Notes: generated by a model from the sequence alone, not told the origin. A DNA stretch of 64,000 nucleotides from Porticoccus sp002341315 (GCF_047634355.1 NZ_JBLIAL010000001.1); one strand, 5' to 3'. Shown: positions 43,693 through 52,192, counted from the first letter of the stretch. A program made the numbers and translations.

Positions 43693-43769
43693 AACCCTTA
43701 CCAAAACCTTACTATCTTTGAGCAGTGGAGGGGGGGGTCTTTGGGGTGGGAGTGACCCACGCCCAACTG
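43693..43769 (+). repeat. Diverged direct repeat, copy 1
   Basis: Roughly three-quarters identical by eye to 44777-44856. Shared blocks include aaccctta, aacctta, ctttga-cag and cccacgcc-actg. In one frame both encode NPYxNLxxFEQ-like residues before a stop. The copies flank the two minus-strand genes at 43887-44675. Confidence 0.55.
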
Positions 43770-43886
43770 AACCCTTCCCGATACCAAGGCTCCAAGATCA
43801 ACGGCCAGCTGCTCAAACTAACGTCCAATAAACATTTGCCAGCCAAGCAAATACCCAGAATCTCGGAGGCCGCATGAGTATTAAGC

Positions 43887-44177
43887 TCAACTTTGACTTG
43901 AATGTTTTATCCCAACGATAGAACCAACAACGGCTCCCGTAAGAGCGAACCAGATACCTTGGGTGAACCCGACAAGGGCAGCGTCGGAAGGGCTTCCAGT
44001 TGTTAGTGCGGTAATGGCAATAGCACCAAGAAACCACCCAATAAGGCATGCGGCCAATCCACCCACAAAAGCAGCCTTCTTTGTTGGCCATTTATAAGCA
44101 ATTAAGTAAGCAATAATTGCGCTAAAAACAAATGACAATATCATTGGCAAGACTCCTTTCTTCCAGTTTGCTGCCAT
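43887..44177 (-). CDS. Small membrane protein, unknown
   Basis: A 96-residue protein with three probable hydrophobic segments (about residues 10-29, 34-57 and 66-89), rich in Gly and Ala. It lacks a signal-peptide cleavage site. No family recognised. It lies next to a small exported protein on the same strand (75 nt gap), and the two are bracketed by a diverged direct repeat, suggesting a cargo module within the element. Confidence 0.55.
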   Translation of the reverse strand: MAANWKKGVLPMILSFVFSAIIAYLIAYKWPTKKAAFVGGLAACLIGWFLGAIAITALTTGSPSDAALVGFTQGIWFALTGAVVGSIVGIKHSSQS

Positions 44178-44252
44178 GATGTGATACTTGTAACAGCTAG
44201 AATAAATACCCTTTTCATGTGGCTTTTACTTCAAAGCAAAACTTTGATCATG

Positions 44253-44675
44253 CTATTTGCACGGGACATATCGGGCCGGGTATGTTTGCCTATCCCACCA
44301 CTTCCTCAACTCTTCAATAGTTACCTTCTCGGTGGCTAGTTTGGACACGTTGTTATCAAAGAACGTCGTACGCGCATTTTCTCGCTGGCTGGCTGTCATA
44401 AATCTAAATTTGGTGGCCGTGATAACGTGAGACCACCTCTTTCTGGAAGTATCATTTTTTGCAATACAAGCATTAGCTTCAACCGGAGCCGGATCTGGAA
44501 AACGCTCCTGACAAATGCGCCGGATAGAGCGTAGTGCTGCTACCGGTACAGGGCCAGTAAATGACTTTGCTTCATCCACAACGCATTCATCATAGCTTGA
44601 TGGCCCCCAAAAACTCGCCTGCAATGACTGAGGCAGGAGCATAGTAACTAGGATGACCAACAGCATTCTTTTCAT
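44253..44675 (-). CDS. Small exported protein, unknown
   Basis: About 140 residues from the ATG at 44675 (aggg upstream), 5 residues longer if 44690 is used. A clear signal peptide (MKRMLLVILVTMLLPQSLQA) is followed by a short domain with YDECVVDEAKSF and SIRRICQERF. That Cys...ArgXXCysXXXF layout recalls small secreted proteins of plasmids and phages with unknown function. Cys residues in the mature part could form disulfides. The C-terminus is WWDRQTYPARYVPCK. Confidence 0.55.
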   Translation of the reverse strand: MKRMLLVILVTMLLPQSLQASFWGPSSYDECVVDEAKSFTGPVPVAALRSIRRICQERFPDPAPVEANACIAKNDTSRKRWSHVITATKFRFMTASQRENARTTFFDNNVSKLATEKVTIEELRKWWDRQTYPARYVPCK

Positions 44676-44776
44676 AAAAAACCCTATCATCTAGCGGTAG
44701 TAGCACAATCAAATCAATAGCGAACCCACTGAAGACATTACCCTAAAATCCCTTTGCTCTTCTCTATTCAGGTCCT

Positions 44777-44856
44777 GAACCCTTATCTGAACCTTATCTT
44801 CTTTGAACAGTTGATGGGGGATTTTCTTTGAGGCGGGAACGAACCCACGCCTACTG
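44777..44856 (+). repeat. Diverged direct repeat, copy 2
   Basis: Partner of 43693-43769. It lies immediately upstream of the truncated polyvalent-protein reading frame. Confidence 0.55.
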
Positions 44857-44978
44857 TCACCGAGCAACAGCCCTTATACGCTGACACGCCTGAAAATGAT
44901 CTCGGTCAGGGTGCCCCCATCGCTCAAGGCCAAAGCAATAGAAGTATAGCGTACGGTAACGGGAAGCCGCGCCCCACT

Positions 44979-46118
44979 TTGAGCAATCCGACATGGAGCG
45001 CAACCCGGCCATTGCTGCAAGAGTCTGACGTTGATTCTATAATTGAATCCAACCCGGAAATGAACGACAACCAGATAGCAGGGCTTATCTATGCAGAACT
45101 CGGAAGCTACAGGCAGAACACCACTGAAAACAATCAAGGAAGTGGCCGCCAAGATCAGGGCTCACAGGGAGAAACTGGCCGGGCAGAAAGAACAGAGCAG
45201 CCCGCAGAACAAAGAACCGGTCAAGAAACCGGACGACAAGAACAGCAATCAAATCAAGGCGTTATAAATGAAACAGGCGGACAACCCGGAACACAGCCCG
45301 CTGCCAATCAAGGAAATCAGCCCACTGCTGACGGCGTGGTTCAGCCCGGAGGAGCTGGAGTTGATACTGAGCCCGGACAAGACGGAGCGTCAAGAGGATC
45401 AGTTGAGCCTGCTGTAGAGTCCACCGATCCGCTGACACTCGATCAGGAGCAAGACGGCACCACTCCCCAATCAATCGATCCCAGCGCAAATGAACTGCTT
45501 TGGGAGGCTGCGCAGTCACCTCTCACTGAGCCCGGCACTCAGTCTCGCTTTGCCGGAAACCCTGAAATGTCCGGTCAGGGAACCGCGAACGCTACGCAAG
45601 AAAGCAATCAAGACAACAGTATAGCGCAGCCAGTGAAGGTCGCTAAACCAAAGAAAAAGCACCAGCCGAAAAGGTCAACTCCCTCTCTTTTCCGTGAAAC
45701 CGGGCGTGGTGGTGCCGTCAGCGTGCATGACGCAAACAAGATCGTTTCGGGTTTTAAAGCTGGCTGGTCGTCTGGTGCGAGGTCGAGAGTTTCTGTTGCG
45801 TCGACCTTTGCGGATCTTCCGGCGGACGTACAGCAAGCAGCCAAGGAAGGTGGCGGCAATGAGTATGTGCGGGGCGTATTCCATAACGATAGATTCCAAG
45901 TGCGATTACCGACCTATTTTGCCTGCTCTCCAAGCCGCTGGTGCACGTACCGCTGTGCCCTGTTCAACACAAACGGGCGTATCTCACCATTTTTATCGAG
46001 TATCTTTAAGCAGGTTGGCGCGAAATACTCAAAATCGTTGGCCAGCTTTGTCAGCTTTCCGGCCTGTCGATCATTTAATGTCATTCAGGTAGCGAGTCTG
46101 CAAAGTCCGCCAGGCTAA
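44979..46118 (+). pseudogene. Truncated polyvalent-type phage protein
   Basis: The open frame reads back to a stop near 44828 without a good ATG, so the 5' end looks lost; 44979 is a TTG. Residues about 45-220 form a Gln/Gly/Pro/Thr-rich linker. From about residue 255 comes a segment typical of large polyvalent phage proteins: VHDANKIVSGFKAGW, STFADLPADVQQAAKEGG and EYVRGVFHND. After roughly 45900 the similarity stops and the frame runs antisense over a large-terminase fragment. Real coding content probably ends there, so the gene is truncated at both ends. Confidence 0.65.
45914..46084 (-). pseudogene. Large terminase (TerL) N-terminal fragment, 56 codons
   Basis: The ATG overlaps the small-terminase stop (ATGA), the usual terS-terL coupling. 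The 56 residues (start MTLNDRQAGKLTKLANDFEYF cut here at FEYF; then FAPTCLKILDKNGEI and PFVLNRAQRYVHQRL) match the start of phage terminase large subunits. TAG follows at 45916-45914. The ATPase and nuclease domains are missing (a full TerL is about 450-600 residues). The deletion or inversion breakpoint lies at or just beyond this point, where the opposite-facing polyvalent fragment begins. Confidence 0.8.
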
Positions 46119-46530
46119 CGATTGCCGTCATGTCCACTTTGCTGGCAGCGTGATCGCCGTCCATCTTGTTCAGCTCGTTGATGGCTGATATGACCGCAGA
46201 CGCATTGAATTTGAAGTCACCCATCGGGTTGCCTTCGTTATCTCTTGCCTGTTCATGCTTCAAGCTGCGCTCTATAACCTCTTTCAACCACTCCTGCTTC
46301 TTAGAAACAGTGATATTCAGCTTCTTTTCAGCAATGTTTTTGGCCTTCGACTGGATCTCTTCGACCCTTACCGCAACCTTACCGTTTTTTAGTAATTCCG
46401 AAGCCTTAACCGATACCGACTCCGGCTTCATCTTCTTGGCATCATAAGCAGATCGGTACGCCTCTGAAGCATTGCCGCCATTCGTGCAATAAGCAGTCGC
46501 AAAGGCTTCTTGTTTGGCTGTTAGCTTCAT
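46081..46530 (-). CDS. terS: Phage terminase small subunit
   Basis: A 149-residue DNA-packaging protein. The N-terminal HTH region opens LTAKQEAFATAYCTNGGNASEAYRSA, the Terminase_2 (PF03592) signature. A central coiled oligomerisation region follows (VRVEEIQSKAKNIAEKKL) and the C-terminus is ADSLPE. It appears complete. Because the large subunit is truncated, it cannot package DNA alone but could direct packaging by a helper phage, as in satellites that retain terS. Confidence 0.85.
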   Translation of the reverse strand: MKLTAKQEAFATAYCTNGGNASEAYRSAYDAKKMKPESVSVKASELLKNGKVAVRVEEIQSKAKNIAEKKLNITVSKKQEWLKEVIERSLKHEQARDNEGNPMGDFKFNASAVISAINELNKMDGDHAASKVDMTAIVSLADFADSLPE

Positions 46531-46704
46531 ACCACCACCACATTAAAAAAGAAGCCCCGCATTCAACGAACGGTCTGGGCTCCAATTGCCCAGGGATGTT
46601 CGAGAATTGCGAGGCTACAAGTAAAGAGTAGCCACGGCTCGCAACCTTGTCAATTCCTCCCCACTTCTTCCCGCGCTCAGAATCTCACCACTTCCTACCT
46701 ACCG

Positions 46705-47943
46705 TTACCCCGGAAAGGAATTTACGATTTCTACCGCTTCGGTGTCCGGGTCTTCCCCAATCGCTCCGTAACCACTGTAAGCGGGCAAGTTACTATCAAG
46801 TAATTGCTCGGCAAATTCCTGCTTTTTCTCAATGGTCATATCCTTTGGGAAGGTCATGCTGGCGTCCAAATCGGCAATGATTTTCGCAATGGTTTTGCTT
46901 CTGTCGAGTGACAACCTGGCTTGAGAATCGCTGCGAGTTAGGCCATCTTTCTTCCGGTTGTAATTTGACTGCTCTGTCTCTGCCTTTTGCCGGTTGTAAG
47001 CGGCAAGCGAGTCTTGATCAACGGCGTAGGTGGCAACAGGATTACGATCATAAGCCGCTTGTCGACCTTTCTCCATCCGCTCCTTAAGTTTCACTTGTTC
47101 AAGCTCTGAAGTCGACATCAAGGAGCGTTCTGCGGCTTTCAAATCGCCTCGGGCAATGGCCTCGGCACGGGCTGCGCGTACTCGCGGATCAAGCGCTGCT
47201 TCCTGCCTGCGATCCAACCCCTTCGGCCCTTTGAAAAAAGTGCTGTCTACTACATTTGTCAGCTCCCGAGGGGCGGCAGCTTTATCAATTTTTCCAGCAG
47301 CAACTTTCTGATCACCAGCTAGTGCGCCATGATCGGAGTAAGACCGGTTTCCCGCTGAGTTGGTTGTTTCATAAATGTCGTTGCCGTCGATGTTCTTATA
47401 CCCAACACCATCCACAGCTGTTTGGCCAGAGCGAACGTCTATTGTCTTGAGTTCAGAATTGTTGGCCGGAGCAGCAGTTGCAGCAGCAAGATCATCCGCT
47501 GCTTCCGCCGTGGTTTTCTTGGTGATGATCCCGGCAGCCAAATCGCGCATGCCACCAAAATAAGCACCAGCACCAGCCCGCAATGGTCTGGTGCCGTAGT
47601 CGGCCAAGTTATCAATGCCAGTACGAATAGCCACCCCCGCGTCTCGCACATTGGTCGGGCCATCATAGTCACCCTGAGGAATGACATGGTTGCCGAAGTT
47701 TCGGGCCTGGCCTGGAGTTTTAGAAGGCCTTGAGCTTTTAATCTCGGAATCCACAGGGCGCACCATATCTGGCCTCAGGCCATCACTGCTTGACTGCCTC
47801 AGTTGGCCTCGATTGAGACCATCGGCCCGGTCGCTGAAGCCGGGATTGCCTGCCGAGTTTGTGGTTTTGTACACATCTCGACCGCCGCCGAACGAACCAA
47901 CGTTTGTCGGCGAGGATGTGGGAGTTTTCAGGTCGTCTTTCAT
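46705..47943 (-). CDS. Phage virion-associated protein (putative), with TTNSAGN repeats
   Basis: A 412-residue hydrophilic protein. Two copies of a motif of the type V/IY-K/E-TTNSAGN-x2-F/Y-SD occur near residues 25-40 and 190-205. Similar sequence repeats occur in internal or ejected virion proteins of podophages, so a virion-associated role is suggested. A strong ribosome site (ggagaa) precedes the ATG. A central Ala-rich stretch and a charged C-terminal helix (KTIAKIIADLDASMTF) are visible. It lies between dnaB and terS in the same orientation. Function unproven. Confidence 0.6.
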   Translation of the reverse strand: MKDDLKTPTSSPTNVGSFGGGRDVYKTTNSAGNPGFSDRADGLNRGQLRQSSSDGLRPDMVRPVDSEIKSSRPSKTPGQARNFGNHVIPQGDYDGPTNVRDAGVAIRTGIDNLADYGTRPLRAGAGAYFGGMRDLAAGIITKKTTAEAADDLAAATAAPANNSELKTIDVRSGQTAVDGVGYKNIDGNDIYETTNSAGNRSYSDHGALAGDQKVAAGKIDKAAAPRELTNVVDSTFFKGPKGLDRRQEAALDPRVRAARAEAIARGDLKAAERSLMSTSELEQVKLKERMEKGRQAAYDRNPVATYAVDQDSLAAYNRQKAETEQSNYNRKKDGLTRSDSQARLSLDRSKTIAKIIADLDASMTFPKDMTIEKKQEFAEQLLDSNLPAYSGYGAIGEDPDTEAVEIVNSFPG

Positions 47944-47972
47944 GGTTGTTCTCCGTTTGTCGTTTTCGCTTG

Positions 47973-49325
47973 CTAATAACTTATGCCCCGTGCTCTGGGT
48001 CTTGCTTCTCTGCGTGTCTGGTCTTCGGTCTCCACGATGATCCCGTTCTCCTGCTTGATGAACACAGTGCCGGTTCGGCCATGTCGGTTCATCCGCACTA
48101 GAACCTCTGTCCTGTCGTCTTCAGGATGGTCGGTATAAGCGCCTTCTCGATACAGGCCGATCCACAAATCGCAATCTTGTTCTATCTGGCCGGTGTCTCT
48201 GGAGTCACTAGGAAGCGGTTTTTTGTCTGGGCGAGATTCAAGCTGGCGATTCAACTGGGTCAGCAGGAGAACAACACAATCTAGCTCTTTCGCCAGGTTC
48301 TTTAGGGCTTTGGTAATACGCCCATATCCAAGATCGTTTCGCTCTGACGTGTCGGCTTCCATCAGCGTCAGGTAGTCAACAGCAACCAGACCAACCTTGT
48401 GGCGCTTGTGGAGATTACGAGCCTCTCTAAGCACGTGAGAGAGCCGAACGCAGGGAGTGTCGTCTATGTACAGGGCCGACTCGTTAAAACGCCCAGCTGC
48501 CGTTGTAACGCGGCTCCAATCATCAGCGTCATTGGCTGACCGGTAGAAGATTTGCGGGTCTACATGCGACTCGCCAACGATCAAACGTTCATAAATTTGG
48601 ACATTCGGCATTTCAAGCGAGAAGCAGGCAACGGCCTCTTTCCGTTGGAGTGCGTAGTGGGCCAGAATCTTCCCCATCATGGCGGTTTTGCCCATCTTGG
48701 GCCTTGCCCCAACGACAACCAGAGAACCAGCAGGGACGCGCTTCGGGTATAACAGGCGATCCAGTGCATCAATACCCAGTGTGAAGCCGCGAACGCCTCT
48801 CTCGACTTGATCCACCACCTGCCCCAACCAACCCTTGCCAATGTCCTTAACGTGCTGTAATCCGCCTTTCTGCATGGCTCTGTCGTTGATCGCATTCAGG
48901 ACAGATTCAGCCAGCCCGATACGCTGAAAAATATCGCCGTTGGTTCTATCGGTAATCAGGGCGAGGGCTTGATTAAGCGACTGAACGGCAGTGCGCTCGA
49001 TTGCTTTGTGTCTGACACCCTCCGCATAGGCCCTGATGTTTGCAGACGATGGGCAATTGCTGGACAGTTCCACGATGTAATCCTGAAAGCTTTCCCGATA
49101 CCGCTTGTCTCGTTTCGCTTCAGCCTCAACAGTGAAAATATCGGCACGATCTCCACGGGCCTCCAATCTCTGCATAATCTCAAATGCGAAGGCCAGCTCT
49201 GGATCGCAAAAGCTCGAAGGCTTCAGCAGGGAAAATACTTTCTGGGCCGGTTCGCTGCTCAAGTCCATCAACAACAGCAAGCCGCCAATGACGTTTTGCT
49301 CCGCTGCGTTGTCCAGGTTATTCAT
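47973..49325 (-). CDS. DnaB-like replicative helicase (phage type)
   Basis: About 450 residues from the ATG at 49325, which overlaps the end of the preceding gene by 8 nt. The N-terminal helical DnaB domain (NLDNAAEQNVIGGLLLL) is followed by the RecA-like motor: Walker A GARPKMGKTA, then FSLEMPNVQIYERL, Walker B VGLVAVDYLTLM and LLTQLNRQLESR. It is the hexameric helicase for element replication, loaded by the neighbouring O-like protein. All motifs are intact. Confidence 0.93.
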   Translation of the reverse strand: MNNLDNAAEQNVIGGLLLLMDLSSEPAQKVFSLLKPSSFCDPELAFAFEIMQRLEARGDRADIFTVEAEAKRDKRYRESFQDYIVELSSNCPSSANIRAYAEGVRHKAIERTAVQSLNQALALITDRTNGDIFQRIGLAESVLNAINDRAMQKGGLQHVKDIGKGWLGQVVDQVERGVRGFTLGIDALDRLLYPKRVPAGSLVVVGARPKMGKTAMMGKILAHYALQRKEAVACFSLEMPNVQIYERLIVGESHVDPQIFYRSANDADDWSRVTTAAGRFNESALYIDDTPCVRLSHVLREARNLHKRHKVGLVAVDYLTLMEADTSERNDLGYGRITKALKNLAKELDCVVLLLTQLNRQLESRPDKKPLPSDSRDTGQIEQDCDLWIGLYREGAYTDHPEDDRTEVLVRMNRHGRTGTVFIKQENGIIVETEDQTRREARPRARGISY

Positions 49326-50064
49326 GCTCAACCACCTGCTCCAATGTCTTATCAAAGCCAGCGCGTTTTGTCAGATAACCGAAGTCAGCCACCCACCCCC
49401 GTTCTGTATTGCCAGTCATCCAGGGAATTCCCGAAGCTGCGGAAAAATATGTTTCCCAGAATTCAAGAGATTGGTGTTTAGGAGTTTCACGCCAGCGTTG
49501 AGTTAATTGTTTTTCACGATTGCTTCCGTGGTATCTGGATAGCAATACCTTTCGGCCAAGAGGAAAACGCTTGTGATAAATCTCGATGATTTTTTCATGC
49601 GGACATGGCGGCATCTTCGATGCCGAAGGTGTCTGTTTTGATTTACTGTTTTGATTAACTAATAAATGTTCACCCTCGTGAACGGTCAGTTCATCAGTTT
49701 GAACACCCCGTTCATTTTGGTGAACAGGTGGTTGGCTTCCTCGAAAACAAACAATCTCGTGAAATCGTTCGGTCAATTGGACGAAAACGCGCTGATTTTC
49801 GTCAGCCCTCGTCTTAATCAGGTCGAGCCTGCGGAGTTTTTCTATGCGGTTGGCAACAGCACTTTTTGACCGTAAACCCAGGAGTGGCATTTCCGCGATT
49901 AGGTGCCTGTAGTTCACCCAAACTGCTTCACCTAGACGCTGGGCTTTTGGGTTTGTTGACCAGGTGAGGATGTAATCCAAAATCGACCAATCCACCAAGT
50001 CAGTTTGATCAGACAGACCCGCATCAACCACACCCACTTGGTTAACGACAATCGAGTATTTCAT
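49318..50064 (-). CDS. Phage replication initiator, O-like
   Basis: About 248 residues from the ATG at 50064, which overlaps the previous stop (ATGA). The N-terminal winged-helix domain covers about residues 15-110 (WVNYRHLIAEMPLLGLRSKSAVANRIEKL). The C-terminal domain has FWETYFSAASGIPWMTGN and RGWVADFGYLTKRAGF, the pattern of phage replication-initiation or helicase-loading proteins. A middle linker is Ser/Lys-rich. With dnaB it forms a replication module; the origin is probably inside or near this gene but was not identified. Confidence 0.8.
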   Translation of the reverse strand: MKYSIVVNQVGVVDAGLSDQTDLVDWSILDYILTWSTNPKAQRLGEAVWVNYRHLIAEMPLLGLRSKSAVANRIEKLRRLDLIKTRADENQRVFVQLTERFHEIVCFRGSQPPVHQNERGVQTDELTVHEGEHLLVNQNSKSKQTPSASKMPPCPHEKIIEIYHKRFPLGRKVLLSRYHGSNREKQLTQRWRETPKHQSLEFWETYFSAASGIPWMTGNTERGWVADFGYLTKRAGFDKTLEQVVEHE

Positions 50065-50306
50065 GCCGCCACCTTTTCGCGCATCAAGACATAACGGGCT
50101 ACCCGGTGGGCATGGCCCTGGGCATTGATGTCGATTGTCCAAATGGTGTGTATCACATGGCCTTGGCGGCGAAGCTCCATCACCCTGCCGCCTGCATGCA
50201 TAGCGTCAAGATTTTCCCGAATTTGCAATGTGGTCAAACCCTTGGGGCCAGCCTTTTTCAGGCCATCGAGAATTTTCAGCCTCTGCGCTTTTGCTGAATT
50301 GCTCAT
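50061..50306 (-). CDS. Small winged-helix protein
   Basis: An 81-residue protein. The core is a winged HTH (LKKAGPKGLTTLQIRENLDAMHAGGRVMELRRQG, split by turns) followed by IHTIWTIDINAQGHAHRVARYVL. Phage-encoded helix-turn-helix proteins of this form are common beside replication genes. It is coupled at both ends by ATGA overlaps (with the 41-residue gene and the O-like gene). Possible operator or origin binding is inferred. Confidence 0.75.
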   Translation of the reverse strand: MSNSAKAQRLKILDGLKKAGPKGLTTLQIRENLDAMHAGGRVMELRRQGHVIHTIWTIDINAQGHAHRVARYVLMREKVAA

Positions 50307-50428
50307 AAGCCCATCTCCTTAAGCAGGCGACCGATAGCTTGATCTCGCTGAACGGGCGAAAGACCTTTGGGGAGTGCGGCTTTCGCGGCCTCATAATCGG
50401 CCCATGTGTAGAGGCGGTTTTTAGACAT
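50303..50428 (-). CDS. 41-residue small protein in the replication operon
   Basis: A short frame reading MSKNRLYTWADYEAAKAALP and ending RDQAIGRLLKEMGL. Its stop overlaps the next ATG (ATGA), and it begins 9 nt after the upstream HTH gene. Coupling on both sides, predicted helices and fit to the operon support it as a real gene. No family is known to me. Confidence 0.6.
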   Translation of the reverse strand: MSKNRLYTWADYEAAKAALPKGLSPVQRDQAIGRLLKEMGL

Positions 50429-50437
50429 GACCACCCC

Positions 50438-50653
50438 CTATGCCGCAGAGCCGAGAATGGCATCAAATACTTCCTGGAGGCGCTTAGCCGAATATCGTGG
50501 CTTGCCATTTATTTCAAGGTCATGAGCTGGAATTTTTCCGTCTCTTTCCCACCGCCATCGCGTTGTTGAGGAAATATCAAGCGCCTTTTCCAGAGCCTTA
50601 GGCGGGAAAATTAACTGCGGATATTTTGGGTCTTCTGTGGTTTCTTTTTTCAT
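50438..50653 (-). CDS. AlpA/excisionase-like HTH protein
   Basis: A 71-residue protein with an HTH of the MerR/AlpA type: ALEKALDISSTTRWRWERDGKIPAHDL, then GKPRYSAKRLQEVFDAI (broken by turns). Such proteins act as excisionases or as activators of the integrase or replication operon in P4-like elements. It is the first gene of the minus-strand operon that runs through to terS. It is the best candidate for the element's recombination directionality factor. Confidence 0.7.
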   Translation of the reverse strand: MKKETTEDPKYPQLIFPPKALEKALDISSTTRWRWERDGKIPAHDLEINGKPRYSAKRLQEVFDAILGSAA

Positions 50654-50770
50654 CGCTGTTCCTCGTGATACGCCGCATGGATTTGCAACGCTTCGAGGCC
50701 AGCTTAAAAGGATTGAAAAGGTGTGTAGAGGCTAAAAAAAATAAAAATTATCCCGTGAAAGAACGGTAAA

Positions 50771-51472
50771 TTATTCGAGTGGGCGGCGCTTACGGACATT
50801 CTCAATCAGCCATTCTATACTCCCATCATCAACCGATGCGACGCACCACGCGTGATTGGTGTTCGGGTCATTTTTAGCTTGGGTGATCGATTTAATTGCG
50901 CTTGTTTTTTTCATGCGCTTCAGGTCGTCTTCGGTCACGAGATCGCCTGTTTGTTCGGGGTTGGGGTTGTCTTCGGTTGCTCGATTTTTTGATGGAGTTT
51001 TATAGCGCAACTGCTTCTGGATAGCTTGATTTTCGCTGAGCTTTTTGGCGATAACATCTAGCCCCTCTCCGTGGCTAAATGTTGCCCCGTCAGGTCTTTT
51101 TTCACCTTTCGAAAAGTAGTTAAATTTTAGGTCAGCGGCATTATGGATTAAATGAAGAATGGCCGATTTGTCGGTTAGGCTGGATTTTCTGGAAGGCATG
51201 TTCTGGTAGCTCTGCCGACCCCATCTCAATGCCTCATCAGGGGTTTCATATCTTAAATTGCTGAGGCCTTCATCCAGCGCGCAAAGGCCGTCAACAACCC
51301 ATTTAGGGATGTAGAGATTCAAAACAGCACAAAAGCCAAGCGCCCTGATCAGGGCATAGCCATCACCATTGCGAAATTGCTGCTCAAATTCTGCGAGCCG
51401 TTCCTTGATTTTTTCAGGGGAAAAGCCCCTATCTAAAGCCTGGTTCCCGATGATGTCCTTGATGGTTTCCAC
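50771..51472 (-). CDS. Element-borne hypothetical protein
   Basis: A 233-residue soluble protein without a signal peptide or membrane segments. The N-terminal half is helical (FSPEKIKERLAEFEQQF; IPKWVVDGLCALDEGL). The C-terminal half is charged and Asn/Lys-rich, ending in WLIENVRKRRPLE. No family recognised. It lies 117 nt upstream of the HTH gene on the same strand, so it may belong to the same transcription unit. Confidence 0.55.
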   Translation of the reverse strand: METIKDIIGNQALDRGFSPEKIKERLAEFEQQFRNGDGYALIRALGFCAVLNLYIPKWVVDGLCALDEGLSNLRYETPDEALRWGRQSYQNMPSRKSSLTDKSAILHLIHNAADLKFNYFSKGEKRPDGATFSHGEGLDVIAKKLSENQAIQKQLRYKTPSKNRATEDNPNPEQTGDLVTEDDLKRMKKTSAIKSITQAKNDPNTNHAWCVASVDDGSIEWLIENVRKRRPLE

Positions 51473-51606
51473 TTAGCACCCAGCAATTGCAGCAATTTGA
51501 AGCTCTATGCTACCGCATGAAATTCAACTAGGGTAATAGAATCGATGTACTTGATATGACACGGCCTTTATCATCAATTTAATAGCAACTGATATTATGG
51601 CAATAA

Positions 51607-51696
51607 CTGATAAAACCCTGGCTTAAACCAAAAGAAATTGAAGAGCTGACCGCCAGGGTGCGACCATCGGCGCAGCTTCGCCAATTGGAAGCATGA
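51607..51696 (+). pseudogene. Possible DUF4224 fragment
   Basis: A short in-frame stretch reads LKPKEIEELTARVRPSAQLR followed by a stop shortly after. This resembles the start of DUF4224 phage proteins, which are often found beside integrases. No good start codon is present and the C-terminal part is missing. Too short to be sure. Confidence 0.35.
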
Positions 51697-52192
51697 AGCT
51701 GGATTTCTCGAAGTTCGGGACGGGTAAACGGCGAGAGGTGCTAGAACAATCTCCGCAGCTCTACGCTCGGCCCGTCAGAACTGGCCTTGTTTCTGTCGGT
51801 GCGCAAAAGCGGACTCCTAGCCAGACGGAGTGGAGGGATTTCGGCACCCTCCCGCAATTATTGTTATACTCGCATTGCTCTTGCCGGGAGCGTTGGGGGC
51901 GACTCCACTGGGCTTATTCAAAGAGTCGTCAGCGAACCCGGATTGCAGCCCAGTCGCAATGGATGGGGATTCGCTCCCATCCCAGGAACACAGTTTTGCC
52001 ACTGCAAGCGCTAGGTTGGGAGCCACCGGCTTGAAGGCTCGCCGGACCGCAAAAGCAGGCCGTTACCGGAAACGGCGAAGGGTGATGCGCGGCCCTCTCG
52101 GCAACTTTTCAGCCATCCAACACTCACAGCGTCCTCTACTACCGCTGTTAAAGAAATGAACCATTTAATGCAATCTGGAAAGGGATTCTTTC
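51697..52192. other. Hairpin-rich, GC-richer unexplained region
   Basis: About 500 bases clearly richer in G+C than the surrounding cargo DNA. Short frames occur on both strands without ribosome sites. Several self-complementary segments are visible: ggatggg/cccatcc (51960-51981), ctgggc/gcccag (51908-51953) and ccgtt/aacgg (52061-52076). It could be a non-coding RNA, a recombination substrate or a decayed gene. Confidence 0.4.

Noticed and set aside
43632..43721. 29-codon frame after the 101-residue gene
   Set aside because: It overlaps the diverged repeat, has no ribosome site and no recognisable product.
45675..45899. 74-codon minus-strand frame with a membrane-like start
   Set aside because: It is the antisense of the polyvalent-protein segment, whose plus-strand sequence has recognisable motifs.
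51830..52159. 109-codon plus-strand frame with a signal-peptide-like start
   Set aside because: Several frames on both strands overlap here, there is no ribosome site, and the stretch is better explained as structured non-coding DNA.
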